Of a stretch of 64,000 nt of DNA, positions 27,416 through 37,689 are shown in pieces (within the stretch, counting starts at the first letter, position 1; every line of letters starts with the position of its first letter). The translations under genes and the position numbers were made by a program. The notes beneath the pieces were generated by a model. It had not been told where the DNA came from. It did not search any database and saw nothing but the letters and a program-made list of their open reading frames with translations. This stretch comes from Elusimicrobia bacterium UBA5214 (lineage in GTDB: Bacteria > Elusimicrobiota > UBA5214). The stretch spans positions 336,630 through 400,629 of the forward strand of contig DHVG01000001.1 of assembly GCA_002412545.1 (NCBI GenBank). The letters are read 5' to 3'.

Positions 27416-28089
27416 TAATTTAGTGCTGATTCTATTATGTAACCGTGTTTTGCCCAACTACCAGCCCAGATATCCAGAGGAATTTTTGTAATTTTTATAT
27501 TATCTTCTGAAATAAAACCTTTAAGTTGAATTTTCCAGTTATGTATCCAGTGGGTATCATAGGAAGAAGTGGGGGACTCACTGTGCCATTCGTTAAGAAT
27601 CAGTGCTCTCCGTGCCACACGACAGATTTCTCTAACGACAGATTTAATCCTATCTGGTCCAAAATAAATAAGAACAGCATCAGTAAAAATAATATCTATA
27701 CTTCTGTTGGGATATCGTTTTAGATCATCTGCTTTTCCCTGAAACAAAAAGACATTCCTCAGTTTTTGTGATTTAAACCACTGTTGTCCTTTTCTGATCG
27801 CCTGACCGCTTATATCTATGCCATATATTTCTGCATCCGGGAACCTTTTAGCTAAAAGATAAAGATTAGGACCTGATGCACAACCAATTTCCAGGACCGT
27901 TTTAAAAGGTGCATATTGAGATATTTTTTCAATCAAAAATTGTCTGTGTGGATGATTGATTGAAGATGGTGAAATATAAGATGCTGACCAATCAATAAAT
28001 ATATGGCGAAACCGCCAGAAGAATTCTTCAATAACTGTCCCAAAATACTTATCAAGAACTTTTTTGATAAAGCGTAAGTACTTTTTCAT
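27415..28089 (-). CDS. SAM-dependent methyltransferase (class I)
   Basis: A 224-residue methyltransferase with VLEIGCASGPNLYLLAKRFP (motif I), IYGIDISGQAIRKGQ (motif II) and IDIIFTDAVLIYFGPDR (motif IV). I chose ATG 28087-28089 (38-bp overlap with the upstream glycosyltransferase, GGGA upstream) over 28164, which would overlap by 113 bp. A role in O-methylation of the glycan fits the position between two glycosyltransferase genes. Confidence 0.82.
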   Translation of the reverse strand: MKKYLRFIKKVLDKYFGTVIEEFFWRFRHIFIDWSASYISPSSINHPHRQFLIEKISQYAPFKTVLEIGCASGPNLYLLAKRFPDAEIYGIDISGQAIRKGQQWFKSQKLRNVFLFQGKADDLKRYPNRSIDIIFTDAVLIYFGPDRIKSVVREICRVARRALILNEWHSESPTSSYDTHWIHNWKIQLKGFISEDNIKITKIPLDIWAGSWAKHGYIIESALN

Positions 28090-29158
28090 ATAATTTTCCC
28101 ATCTTTTCCATTTCTTTATAATAATTATTTCTTTCTTCAATTGTTTTCCTTGGATTTTCTCCAATTTTTTTTCTTATTTCTTCGTTTCTAAGTAAGTAGA
28201 CAATTTTTTCAGCCAGTATTTCTGGATTCCTTATCGGAGCCAAAAAACCATTTTTTCCGTTTTCAACCCATATTCTATTCTCCCCCGAATCAGTAATGAT
28301 TACCGGTAGACCGCAAGCCATTGCCTCGGCAGTGCTTGCAGAAATACCTGCATCTGATAGAGATGTTGAAACATAAATATCAGCAGTTCGTAAGTACTTA
28401 GGTAATTCTTCATTTGGAATGAACCCAACAAACCTTGTGACATTCATAATACTCAACGACTCTGCTAACTTCTTCAAGAATTGTTCTTGAGTTCCTTTCC
28501 CGGCAATCAAAAACTTAACTTCTGGAATTTCTCGGAGAACAAGCGGAATAGCTCTGACTAAAGTTTCTACATCATATATAGATTCAAGATTCCTTAAGCT
28601 GATTACTGTAAACGAGTTACCGAGCCCCAATTCAGCAACTAATCCTCTATCTTTTTCACCGGGTTTGAACCTATCTGGTTCTACACCAAAATAAATAATC
28701 CTTATTTTCTCCTTATTTATTCCCCAATTTAACACAGTGTTTACCATATGTTCTGCATCACAAGTAATTAAATCCGCTTTTGTCAAAACATATTTAACTA
28801 ATGGTCTTTTAATAAAAGATTTTCGTGTCAGTAACACATCAGAACCCCATGCAGTCACAACATAAGGATGAAAGCCGCTTAATGCACCGACCAGTCCGTA
28901 AGTTCCCGCATAATGAGCATGCAAAATGTCTGGTCTAATCTTTTTTATCAATTTCCTAACTTGAAAAATAGTATTTAATACAAGAAATATTTTTATAGAA
29001 AATTGTTTTATTTCGTAAAAATTTACATTGTTGATATTTTGTCCTATGGTTAGAGGAACGATTGATATCCAGTGAATTTCATGTCCTTTATCAGCGAAGT
29101 ATTTAATCCAACGATAACTGTGGATAGAATCAGCACCTGCTAAAAAACAAATTCTCAT
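28052..29158 (-). CDS. Glycosyltransferase family 4
   Basis: A 368-residue GT-B enzyme. The N-terminal half has HAHYAGTYGLVGALSGFHPY and VTAWGSDVLLT; the donor-binding half has LRNLESIYDVETLVRAI, FLIAGKGTQEQFLKKL and GISASTAEAMACGLPVIITD, the E-x7-E motif of GT4. Its ATG overlaps the stop of the upstream flippase gene (ATGA), so it is translated with it. The specific sugar is unknown. Confidence 0.93.
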   Translation of the reverse strand: MRICFLAGADSIHSYRWIKYFADKGHEIHWISIVPLTIGQNINNVNFYEIKQFSIKIFLVLNTIFQVRKLIKKIRPDILHAHYAGTYGLVGALSGFHPYVVTAWGSDVLLTRKSFIKRPLVKYVLTKADLITCDAEHMVNTVLNWGINKEKIRIIYFGVEPDRFKPGEKDRGLVAELGLGNSFTVISLRNLESIYDVETLVRAIPLVLREIPEVKFLIAGKGTQEQFLKKLAESLSIMNVTRFVGFIPNEELPKYLRTADIYVSTSLSDAGISASTAEAMACGLPVIITDSGENRIWVENGKNGFLAPIRNPEILAEKIVYLLRNEEIRKKIGENPRKTIEERNNYYKEMEKMGKLYEKVLTLYQKSS

Positions 29159-30609
29159 AGATTTCTCTTTAAATGGAGCAAAACCGGATTCTTATTTAAA
29201 AAATTTACTGAACCGTATATTATAATTGCTAAACCAACAATGAATATTAGTATGGGAAAATCCTTCAGATAAACATAGTTGACGATAACTAACAAAAAGA
29301 TTGACATGATTAAAGTAGCCAGAACCATTTTGATAGTAGTCTGCCAAGGAAACATATAAGGAAGATATTTCTTACTAACGACAATTGTCCAAAGTGCCAA
29401 AACGCAGTTTGACAGGAATGTGGTGATAGCGGATCCAAGGATGCCAATTATTGGAATCAGTATAGCATTAAAAATTATATTAACAAGAAGGGCTATAACT
29501 GAAATCTTGAGAGTCAAAATAGTTTTGTTTACAAGCAGAAGAGGATAAATGTTCAATTGATATAGCCCGAAAATTGCAATGCCTAAACTAAGCCAAAAAA
29601 CGACTTGCCAACCTGAAAAATATTCGGCAGTTGAAAGGATTCTAATTATTGGTGTGCTAAGAATAGTTAGAATAGCAATAAAAGGGAAAGCAAAAAATAA
29701 ATAATATTCATTTGCCTTACGGAGCATTTCTGATGCACCACTTTTGTCTTGGTTGTTCCAGAGGGAAGCAAGATAAGGATATAATGTATACCCCACAATG
29801 CTATAGAAAAGTCCTATAACTGCAGCCAAAGAATATGCTACAGCATAGATACTTACTTGCTTAAGATTTAATATATGTAAGATGAAATAGCGGTCAACGA
29901 AATTGTTCGCCCAAATCAAAAGGCTGTAAGGTACTAGTGGAACAGAAAAGAATATCATTTCTTTCCACCGGATATTTGGAATAATAACAAAACTAACCTT
30001 TTTTAAAACATGTCTGAAGTATATAAAGGCGGTTAAAACCAATTGAATACCAATGATGAATACAAGTGTATAAAATAAATTCAATTGAAACAGAAGAATT
30101 CCTAAAGCCAAAATAGCGACACGTCCCGCATTCTTAAAGAAATAGTAAATTGAAATATACTTAATTTTTTTGCCCGCGCGGAGGAAACTGACCAATAGTT
30201 CAAACAATGCTTCTACACCTAAAAAAAAAGTGAATAAATAGACAAAATTAGAAAAACGAATATCACCAAATATTATTTTGCTTACTGAGGAAGTAAAAAT
30301 AACGGTTAAAACAAAAAAAAGAAGAAGATTCAAAGAAATAATACTAATCATTATATGAAAAATAGTACTTACTTCTTGCGTATCCTTCTCTCCCGCTAAG
30401 AAACGTACCACTGCCGTGGGAAATCCTACCAAGATGATAGGACAAACCAGGCCAGCAGTAACAATAATTTGTGTCCAGATGGCATAAAATTCTTGTGGTA
30501 GTGTCTTCGTCAAAATAGGAATTGCAAAAAAACTAACCAATCTCTCAGCTAATACTGTGATCCCAAAGAAAACAGTATCTTTTTTTAAAGAGTAAATTTG
30601 GGAATTCAT
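29155..30609 (-). CDS. wzx: Polysaccharide flippase (Wzx-like) 1
   Basis: A 484-residue membrane protein of the MOP superfamily with about 14 predicted hydrophobic helices. The N-terminus (KKDTVFFGITVLAERLVSFF) and the central VDRYFILHILNLKQVSIYAV stretch match polysaccharide transport proteins that flip undecaprenyl-linked repeat units. It is the first of two flippases in the window; its operon partners are GT4 and methyltransferase genes downstream. The 143 bp upstream (30610-30752) show no gene or clear promoter. Confidence 0.9.
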   Translation of the reverse strand: MNSQIYSLKKDTVFFGITVLAERLVSFFAIPILTKTLPQEFYAIWTQIIVTAGLVCPIILVGFPTAVVRFLAGEKDTQEVSTIFHIMISIISLNLLLFFVLTVIFTSSVSKIIFGDIRFSNFVYLFTFFLGVEALFELLVSFLRAGKKIKYISIYYFFKNAGRVAILALGILLFQLNLFYTLVFIIGIQLVLTAFIYFRHVLKKVSFVIIPNIRWKEMIFFSVPLVPYSLLIWANNFVDRYFILHILNLKQVSIYAVAYSLAAVIGLFYSIVGYTLYPYLASLWNNQDKSGASEMLRKANEYYLFFAFPFIAILTILSTPIIRILSTAEYFSGWQVVFWLSLGIAIFGLYQLNIYPLLLVNKTILTLKISVIALLVNIIFNAILIPIIGILGSAITTFLSNCVLALWTIVVSKKYLPYMFPWQTTIKMVLATLIMSIFLLVIVNYVYLKDFPILIFIVGLAIIIYGSVNFLNKNPVLLHLKRNL

Positions 30610-30752
30610 AATCTTATTCGTTCAGTAGATTTCTCCATTTTATGGTAATGTGCTAAAATTTCGGTAAAAACCCACAAATAGTTCTTTGAAAGAGAAATAA
30701 AAAAGACATAAATATCTACTTGGAAAAATAAAGCGGTTTAGCTATTGTTTTT

Positions 30753-31796
30753 TTATCTTTCTCTTATCTGTTCACGAACGGATGAGGAAACACCTGGTGG
30801 AAAAGAGGCACTCCGGTCTATATTTTCCCAATTTTGTTTAAACCATTTGATGGTGTTTTTAAGTCCTTGTTCAAAAGACATTTTTGGTTCATATCTCAAG
30901 AGTTCTTTCGCTTTATCTATAGAAGCCAATAACCTATCTTTGGTATCCCATACCCTTTTACCGACAACCTTTATACCTCTTTTATTGTTTGTTAGGTCAT
31001 TTATCATTTGAGCAAGTTCTCCAATTTTTATTTCCCGAGCCGATGCTAAATTTATTTCTTCACCAACAGCTTTTTCATAATATCCAGCCCTCAGTAAACC
31101 ATCTACTAAATCTTCCACATAGGTAAAATCTCTCGTAGCATTAATATTACCGGTTATTGGTAATGGCAATTTTTTCATTGCCCAATAAATAAAATTAGGT
31201 ATAACATTTCTGTATTGACCGGGAACTTCGCCTGGACCATAAGAATTAAAAAAACGGGTTTTTACAACTTTTAGATTATAGTGGTTAGCAAAGAAATTGC
31301 AGTAAAGTTCTCCGACCATTTTAGTTATTTGATAAGGAGTCGTTAAATGCATAGACATAAATTCTTCTCTTAAGGGAAGCGGGGACTCGTTACCGTAGAT
31401 TGAACAACCAGAAGAAGCATATATAAAACGTTCTACTTTTGCCAGATTAGAATATTCAAGCACCTTAAGGGTCCCCAAACCGTTTACTTCAAGGTCACGT
31501 TCTGGATAGTCTACGGAATTCTGGTTGGCAAAAAACGCGGCAAGGTGAAAAACAATACTCGGGTTCTCGTTAAAAGCCCGCTTTAAACATATATCATCTG
31601 TAACACTTCCCTTTATAAACAAGATATTTTGTTTCGAAGGGATATTCCACTCATAAGAAGATGAAAGGTTATCTAAAATAATAATTAATTTTGTTTTCAA
31701 ATCTGTCATTCTTCTACATAAATTTGACCCTATAGCCCCTGCGCCGCCTGTCACGAGAATAATTTTACCTTCATAAAAATCAAGATATTTTGACAT
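30753..31796 (-). CDS. NAD-dependent nucleotide-sugar epimerase/dehydratase
   Basis: A 347-residue extended SDR: ILVTGGAGAIGSNLCRRM near residue 13, FHLAAFFANQNSVDYPERD, YASSGCSIYGN and the active-site pair in TTPYQITKMVGE (Tyr-x3-Lys). The pattern is closest to UDP-glucose/UDP-GlcNAc 4-epimerase-like enzymes. The last 20 residues (DRSASFPPGVSSSVREQIRE) are atypical and may derive from a repeat at 30765-30830. Confidence 0.87.
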   Translation of the reverse strand: MSKYLDFYEGKIILVTGGAGAIGSNLCRRMTDLKTKLIIILDNLSSSYEWNIPSKQNILFIKGSVTDDICLKRAFNENPSIVFHLAAFFANQNSVDYPERDLEVNGLGTLKVLEYSNLAKVERFIYASSGCSIYGNESPLPLREEFMSMHLTTPYQITKMVGELYCNFFANHYNLKVVKTRFFNSYGPGEVPGQYRNVIPNFIYWAMKKLPLPITGNINATRDFTYVEDLVDGLLRAGYYEKAVGEEINLASAREIKIGELAQMINDLTNNKRGIKVVGKRVWDTKDRLLASIDKAKELLRYEPKMSFEQGLKNTIKWFKQNWENIDRSASFPPGVSSSVREQIRER

Positions 31797-31814
31797 TTCG
31801 TCCTCCGCTAAATT

Positions 31815-32735
31815 TTATTTATTATAAACTTTTTTCATCCATTCAATATATTTCTTAATTCCTTCTTCAATAGTTGTCTCTGAATTGTGTTTTAAATCCC
31901 GCCTAATTTTAGAAAAGTCCACCCGCTTGATTTTTGTGGTAAACGGTTCTATCTCTTTATATGTCACATTTCTATCGTCTTTGCCAAGGTATTTTAACAC
32001 TAAGTTGGAAATATATTTAATATCAGTAATCCATTCTTCTTTACTCCCTAAATTATATACCTCACCCGGTATGAAATTATCTACTATATTTGCCAGTGTT
32101 TTACATGTATCTTCAACATAATCAAAAATACGCTTATGCCCTTTATAAACTGTGTATGGCATATTCGTCAATGCCCGATACACAAAAATAGGAATAACCC
32201 CTCTATAGGGACTATAATATTCATGAGGACCATAACAATTAAGAGGACGAACTCTTACAGTTTCGGTTCTAAACATCTTGGCTGAATTCAATACTTGAAG
32301 TTCGCCCACCCATTTGGAAAGGGCATAATCATTCATCTGTTGAATAGGGACTTTCTCCATAATATCCTCACTCATAATGCCGTCATAGTCGCCATATACT
32401 TCGCAACTGCTGAAAAAAATCTGGCGGAATTTGTATTTTTCTTGCAACCTTAGAATATTTTTTGTACCTATTGTGTTGGTCGTCCATAAATTATCATAGT
32501 GGTCTTCACCGTTCCACCTGCCATATTCAGCAGCCAAATGATAGACATAATCAAATTTGTGTTTTTCGAATACACCCTCCAGTTGCCAGTGGCTTGAAAC
32601 ATCTATTCTGAAATGATTAATGTCCTCTCCGTGTAGAATATCCAATGTCCATACCTCATGTCCCCTCTTTTTAAGTTCTGCAGTTAAATTTGTCCCGATA
32701 AATCCTTTACCGCCTGTTACTAATATCTTTACCAT
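31815..32735 (-). CDS. NAD-dependent nucleotide-sugar epimerase/dehydratase
   Basis: A 306-residue extended SDR: MVKILVTGGKGFIGTNL at the N-terminus, YHLAAEYGRWNGEDHYDN, SSCEVYGDYDG and YALSKWVGE (Tyr-x3-Lys). I start it at ATG 32733-32735 because a near-perfect Shine-Dalgarno (AAGGAGGT) precedes it; a longer frame begins at 32819 without support. It overlaps the upstream glycosyltransferase gene by 29 bp. The unusual EYGRWNGED segment replaces the usual epimerase loop, so the substrate is uncertain. Confidence 0.88.
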   Translation of the reverse strand: MVKILVTGGKGFIGTNLTAELKKRGHEVWTLDILHGEDINHFRIDVSSHWQLEGVFEKHKFDYVYHLAAEYGRWNGEDHYDNLWTTNTIGTKNILRLQEKYKFRQIFFSSCEVYGDYDGIMSEDIMEKVPIQQMNDYALSKWVGELQVLNSAKMFRTETVRVRPLNCYGPHEYYSPYRGVIPIFVYRALTNMPYTVYKGHKRIFDYVEDTCKTLANIVDNFIPGEVYNLGSKEEWITDIKYISNLVLKYLGKDDRNVTYKEIEPFTTKIKRVDFSKIRRDLKHNSETTIEEGIKKYIEWMKKVYNK

Positions 32736-33948
32736 TGATAACCTCCTTAAAAAGTTGTTCGTATTTTTTGATTTGAACTTCTGGTGACAGATTTCTGAAA
32801 TAAAAATCCCTTCCAGCAAGTCCCATTTTTTTTCTCTCTTCTGGACTCATACTGTGTAATTTTCGAACAGCACTAGCAAGAGCAGATGGATTCATCGCCG
32901 GCACCGCAATACCTGCCTCTGCTTTTACTACTAAATCAGCGGCATCTCCATTTACAGATACAATAATTGGGTGTCCACTCAATAGACAGGATTGTGTTTT
33001 CCCAGGGATGGTAATTTCAAAGATTGGGTCATCGGTAAGATGAACCATTACCACATCTACTATTGCGTAAATGGATGGCATTACCTCTATTGGTAAACGT
33101 GGCAGAAAATGGACATTTTTCAGTTTTCTCTCTTTCACTTCCTTTTCAAGATTGCTATAATCAATTCCACTGCCAATTAACACAAATTGTAAATCTTTAA
33201 TGTCGGTTAATAAAGAGGCCGATTCAATTACATTATGAAGTCCTTGGGCTGGTCCCATATTCCCTGCGTAAAGTATATTGAAATGTTTATGTAAACCTAT
33301 TTTTTTTGCAAAATCTATGTCTGGGTCTGCAGTAGAGAAATCTCCTTCATATGCCCAGTTGTAGAATATGTGTATCTTTTTTGCTGGGACACCTTTGGAT
33401 TCCAAATTTTTCTTGAAACCAGGAGAAATAACCGTAATTGCTGATGCCTTTGAATATGTAAACATAGCTAACTTTTTTAGTCTGTTTAATATATACTGAT
33501 TTGACACCATTCCCGTAGCCGGTAAAGTTTCAGGCCACATATCTTGTATCTCAAGGATAAAAGGTATATTATGCAGGTAACTAATAATCCACGCTGGAAT
33601 TCCTAAAGTTATTGGGGGATGGTATACCAGCATAATATCAATTTGCCTACATAAAAAAGGACCCAGTATTGACGCCGATAAAGGAAAACTGAGATAATTT
33701 AAAGACCTCTTTATAACCGAGCGACTCCTGTCTGGAAAAAGTGGCAGACGTATTACTCCTACCCCGTCAATTTCTTCTCGTTGCCAGAACCTCTGCCGGT
33801 AACCCGGATAAATTTTACCATACGGATAATTCGGGAAACCAGTAATAATTGTTATTTTATGACCAAGTTTTACTAACCCCTTACCGAGAATATGCATCTT
33901 GGGGTCGGGTTCAGGCACATAGTTTTGTGTAAGAATTAAAATATGCAT
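32707..33948 (-). CDS. Glycosyltransferase family 4 (WbuB/WcaI-like)
   Basis: A 413-residue GT-B enzyme close in pattern to WbuB-type N-acetyl-fucosaminyl transferases: ILTQNYVPEPDPKMHILGKG, ITGFPNYPYGKIYPGYRQRF and the characteristic WQREEIDGVGVIRLPL. The donor half has ILYAGNMGPAQGLHNVIESA and, near residue 320, IPGKTQSCLLSGHPIIVSV. It probably transfers an amino-deoxy sugar. Two bases separate it from the upstream GT4 gene. Confidence 0.9.
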   Translation of the reverse strand: MHILILTQNYVPEPDPKMHILGKGLVKLGHKITIITGFPNYPYGKIYPGYRQRFWQREEIDGVGVIRLPLFPDRSRSVIKRSLNYLSFPLSASILGPFLCRQIDIMLVYHPPITLGIPAWIISYLHNIPFILEIQDMWPETLPATGMVSNQYILNRLKKLAMFTYSKASAITVISPGFKKNLESKGVPAKKIHIFYNWAYEGDFSTADPDIDFAKKIGLHKHFNILYAGNMGPAQGLHNVIESASLLTDIKDLQFVLIGSGIDYSNLEKEVKERKLKNVHFLPRLPIEVMPSIYAIVDVVMVHLTDDPIFEITIPGKTQSCLLSGHPIIVSVNGDAADLVVKAEAGIAVPAMNPSALASAVRKLHSMSPEERKKMGLAGRDFYFRNLSPEVQIKKYEQLFKEVINGKDISNRR

Positions 33949-33949
33949 T

Positions 33950-35107
33950 TTATTTTGATGTTCTATTTAAAACATCTTCATATAACTCAATCATTTGATT
34001 GGTTATTTTGTCCCATGTAAATTTTTCCATAATTAAGTTCCGAGCATTTTCCCCTCTTTTTTTACGAAGTTGTTGATTATTCAAAAAAATATTGAGTGTT
34101 TTAACTAATTGATTCTCATTAGGTTCAATGACTTCCCCAGTTTTTGCTGTAGATACATCAGGGAAATTACATTGATTTGTGATGATTACAGGAAGCCCGC
34201 ATATCATTGCCTCAAGTATCCCCATACTAAATCCTTCTGAGTAGGACGGAAGTACAAAAAAATCAGAGCCACTTAAAGCTGCTAGTTTATCTTGCCCAGT
34301 TAACATACCGGCAAAAATGACCTTATCTAATACGCCTTCTTCTTTAAGTATATTCTCCACCCGAGTCTGGTATCCGTTATTGTTAGGACCGGCAACTAAT
34401 AAACAAATATTTTTTTGTTCTTTAGCAATCTTCCCAAACGCTCTGGCAAGAATATCAAGACCTTTTTTAGGATGAATCCGACCGAGGAAAAGAATAACTT
34501 GTTTTCCTTTTATTGTAGGATAGAGGTGTTCTAATTCTTCACGACCAGGAAGATTTTGGAATTCTTTTGGGTCTAATCCATTGGGAATTACTGCGATGAA
34601 ATTATTCACTCCAAAAGATTGGATGTTTCTGGTTTCTTCTTCAGTTAGGACATGTATAACCGAAGCTTCTTTAAGAATTCGTCTTTCAAACAGTGCGGCA
34701 AAAATTTTTTTCTTAAAAGCCTTGTAATTCAAACACCATGGTTCTAATGCCCCGTGAACAGTAATAATATAGGGTTTTTTTGCCCTTTTCGCTGCAGTGT
34801 AAGCGGTAAAATGTGGATGGTGCCAGATTTCATGGATATGGATTAAGTCAAATTTTGGTGCCTCTTCCATTACGGATTTGGCGAGACCGGAAGAATGTCC
34901 AGGCCACCATCGGGCAAGAAAATCAGAACGAAAAAGTTTTAGATCTACACCTTTTATCTGCTGAATTCTTTCGTTGTTCTTTCCCGCCGTTGTAAAAATT
35001 GATATTTCTATACCTCTCTTTGCCAATGTTTCTGTAAGTTCACGGACAACTTTTGTTGTACCCCCTGCTTCCGGGGATAAATTTTCTACAATATGTAGTA
35101 TTTTCAT
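33950..35107 (-). CDS. Glycosyltransferase family 4
   Basis: A 385-residue GT4 enzyme: VENLSPEAGGTTKVVRELTE at the N-terminus (donor-loop glycines), HIHEIWHHPHF near 95, VHGALEPWCL, LFLGRIHPKKGLDILARAF near 210, and SEGFSMGILEAMICGLPVII near 290, the E-x7-E motif. It belongs to the cluster of three consecutive glycosyltransferases at 32707-36353 that would extend one repeat unit. Confidence 0.93.
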   Translation of the reverse strand: MKILHIVENLSPEAGGTTKVVRELTETLAKRGIEISIFTTAGKNNERIQQIKGVDLKLFRSDFLARWWPGHSSGLAKSVMEEAPKFDLIHIHEIWHHPHFTAYTAAKRAKKPYIITVHGALEPWCLNYKAFKKKIFAALFERRILKEASVIHVLTEEETRNIQSFGVNNFIAVIPNGLDPKEFQNLPGREELEHLYPTIKGKQVILFLGRIHPKKGLDILARAFGKIAKEQKNICLLVAGPNNNGYQTRVENILKEEGVLDKVIFAGMLTGQDKLAALSGSDFFVLPSYSEGFSMGILEAMICGLPVIITNQCNFPDVSTAKTGEVIEPNENQLVKTLNIFLNNQQLRKKRGENARNLIMEKFTWDKITNQMIELYEDVLNRTSK

Positions 35108-35183
35108 TTTAGGGTTTAATTTTATAATGAATGTTTTATTATAATTTTTGCGCCTTAATAATCAAATTTCCGCAGTATCTTTT

Positions 35184-36353
35184 TTATGTAAAAGCACATT
35201 CAGTAAATTTTTTACTTATAATCTTCCATGAAAATTCCTTTTCTATTAACTCTCTTCCTTTTCTTCCCATTTCTTGCCGTAATGAATCATTCATACATAA
35301 ATATGATATCTTTGCTGCTAAATCTTCATAATTTCCTGTTTCATAGGTAAGACCGTTACCATTTGAAAGTCTCTCTTTTACGGCTGGAATATCACACCCA
35401 ATAACAGGTCTACCACAGCTTGCTGCATCCAACATACTCGTAGAAGTTTCTTTAGCCCATATACAAATATCAGCGGCACTATAAAACTTAGATAACTCGG
35501 TTGTAGGAACAAATGGATGGAAAATAATGTTTCTTTTATTTTCATCCTTTACCATGCTAATCAATTTGTTCTTCAATTCAGGTGTTCCATCTCCTACTAA
35601 TAAGAGATAAACCTTACTTTTAGCATTCATGATATTGAAAGCACTAACTAATACATCAACACCCTTATCTGAGTTAATCTTTCCTGTATATAATAGCAAT
35701 ATAGCACTATCGGTTATTTTTAATTTATTCCTTAGTTCTTTTCTTTTTTTTTCGTTGAATTGAAATAAATCGCTGTCAGAAGCGAGGTGTATATATTCTA
35801 TTTTTTCTTTAGGAATTCCTGTCTCATTTTCAAAAAATTGGCAGGTTGATGTAGTCACACCAACAAATTTATCAACCCAAGGCACTAAATACTTTTGAGT
35901 CCGTATCTTCCTCCATTTATAATATAATTTTCCAATGAAGTCCTTTTTCGTGTACACATCAAGATGGTCGTCAACTATCAATTTGAATTTATATCCCTTT
36001 GCTTTAAGTTTGGCAAGCCGGAAAGAACTGGAAAGAATAGCATGGGAAATGATTAAATCTGGTTTAATCTTTACAATGAGTTCTTCTAAACCAATAAGCC
36101 AAACACGGCACCTTATTTCGAATAAAGTAGGTAATCTGTAAGTTGGGATACCTTCTTCTATTCTAAAACCCTTGCCGCATTTTCTTCCCCCGAGTAGTTG
36201 TCTATAAGTTTCTTTAAATCTTGGGAAAGGATAATATCTGTCGGAGGTAATAACTGAAACATCATGATTCGCTTTTATTTGTTCTTTTGCCAAAAATGTC
36301 TCTTGATATCCTAATATAGGCTGAAAGTAATTAATCACATGGATAATTCGCAT
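35184..36353 (-). CDS. Glycosyltransferase family 4
   Basis: A 389-residue GT-B enzyme starting MRIIHVINYFQPILGYQE. The donor half has LLYTGKINSDKGVDVLVSAF, LLVGDGTPELKNKL and ETSTSMLDAASCGRPVIGCD. I start it at ATG 36351-36353; an upstream TTG adds four residues. It overlaps the polymerase gene by 23 bp. A 76-bp gap downstream (35108-35183) contains nothing recognisable. Confidence 0.92.
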   Translation of the reverse strand: MRIIHVINYFQPILGYQETFLAKEQIKANHDVSVITSDRYYPFPRFKETYRQLLGGRKCGKGFRIEEGIPTYRLPTLFEIRCRVWLIGLEELIVKIKPDLIISHAILSSSFRLAKLKAKGYKFKLIVDDHLDVYTKKDFIGKLYYKWRKIRTQKYLVPWVDKFVGVTTSTCQFFENETGIPKEKIEYIHLASDSDLFQFNEKKRKELRNKLKITDSAILLLYTGKINSDKGVDVLVSAFNIMNAKSKVYLLLVGDGTPELKNKLISMVKDENKRNIIFHPFVPTTELSKFYSAADICIWAKETSTSMLDAASCGRPVIGCDIPAVKERLSNGNGLTYETGNYEDLAAKISYLCMNDSLRQEMGRKGRELIEKEFSWKIISKKFTECAFT

Positions 36354-37689
36354 AACTTTCTCCAATTTGCGTATAAAGAGTTTTTCTGGAGACTACTGCG
36401 AAAATATCATTAAAAATTTCAATAATCCTAACAAGGATTGGACCAGTTACCAGGCCAAATGAAAAAATTGCTGGGAATATGCTAATATTAGCAAGATGCC
36501 AAACTTGAATAGTCAAATAACTAAAAAGAACTACATTAGTAATTGTCTTATTTCTTCTCACCAACCATATCTGTATCCATTGTAGATAAATACCCAGTAA
36601 GAAACTACCAATAATTATACCCCAGTATCCAAAGTTTACCCATAATCCACTTATAAACATAGCATTAGCGTTACCCTGCTTGCCAAAAGCTAATTTGGAG
36701 AGTAATGCTGGTGACGAAATATATTCCCAATCCATTATTTTGCTCACTAATCTGATATCGCGTCCACCAAGAAATTCAACGGTATCCGGAAAATATTTAA
36801 AATGTAACAAGAGGGCATAATTAGGTCCTTCTGCAATGCGTTTAAAAACATAAAACATCGCTTTGGAAAAAGAACCTACTACCATAAAATATAGTAAAGT
36901 AGATACACCATAAACAAAGAGTAAAATTAAAATTAAATTTTGCTTGTTTTTGAATATTTTAATTTTACCTTCCCAGATCAGAATAAAAAAAATTAACGTT
37001 ACTAAAAAATGAACCGGAGGGAATTTTGACTTACCGGATAATGTTAAAATTGTTGTTATCAAAATTACAAGAAAAGACCAAATCTTGAAGGATATTTTCT
37101 TCTTGTATAACCATAAACTTAGCAATATTAGAGACAGTAACGGGCAGAAAACCCACAGACTCCAACCAAACAAATAACCAACTATACCCAAATTTTCCGG
37201 ATTACTTAATTGTCGGAGTAATTTTATTTTAGTTTCATCGCCAATACTAGAGAAATATTTTATTAGACCGGGGAACACTGAAGTTTTTGTGAAATAGTAA
37301 GACGCAAATATCATCACTACAATAAAATAAAGTAATACTGTGGGGTAAATTCCTTTGTTATATTTTATTGGTTTTTCGGCATAATTAATAATTTCTCGGA
37401 TACGAAATTTAAATATTTTTTTTGTAATTGCTATACCAAAAATTAAGAAAAAATACATTAAACTTAATGAAAAAAATAATCTATACTTAATAGTCTCATC
37501 TAAAGATAACTGGTGAACATCTTGAATACGGTCTTTCAAAAAAAGAAAAGGAATATTCCAACCATGATAAAGAAATAAAAAAATAAATACCATTCCCGGA
37601 ATAGAAATTATAGAAAAACATTTTGTAAGACGGTGTATCCAAATACAGATTATTATTAATTCTAAACCAAATATTATACTGAGAATCAA
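36331..37689 (-). CDS. O-antigen polymerase-like membrane protein (Wzy)
   Basis: A 452-residue protein with about eleven hydrophobic helices and a large loop around residues 290-345 (FKYFPDTVEFLGGRDIRLVS), as in oligosaccharide repeat-unit polymerases. Identification rests on topology and position between a flippase gene and glycosyltransferase genes, since Wzy proteins share little sequence. Its start overlaps the flippase stop (ATGA). It would polymerise undecaprenyl-linked repeats in the periplasm. Confidence 0.75.
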   Translation of the reverse strand: MILSIIFGLELIIICIWIHRLTKCFSIISIPGMVFIFLFLYHGWNIPFLFLKDRIQDVHQLSLDETIKYRLFFSLSLMYFFLIFGIAITKKIFKFRIREIINYAEKPIKYNKGIYPTVLLYFIVVMIFASYYFTKTSVFPGLIKYFSSIGDETKIKLLRQLSNPENLGIVGYLFGWSLWVFCPLLSLILLSLWLYKKKISFKIWSFLVILITTILTLSGKSKFPPVHFLVTLIFFILIWEGKIKIFKNKQNLILILLFVYGVSTLLYFMVVGSFSKAMFYVFKRIAEGPNYALLLHFKYFPDTVEFLGGRDIRLVSKIMDWEYISSPALLSKLAFGKQGNANAMFISGLWVNFGYWGIIIGSFLLGIYLQWIQIWLVRRNKTITNVVLFSYLTIQVWHLANISIFPAIFSFGLVTGPILVRIIEIFNDIFAVVSRKTLYTQIGESYANYPCD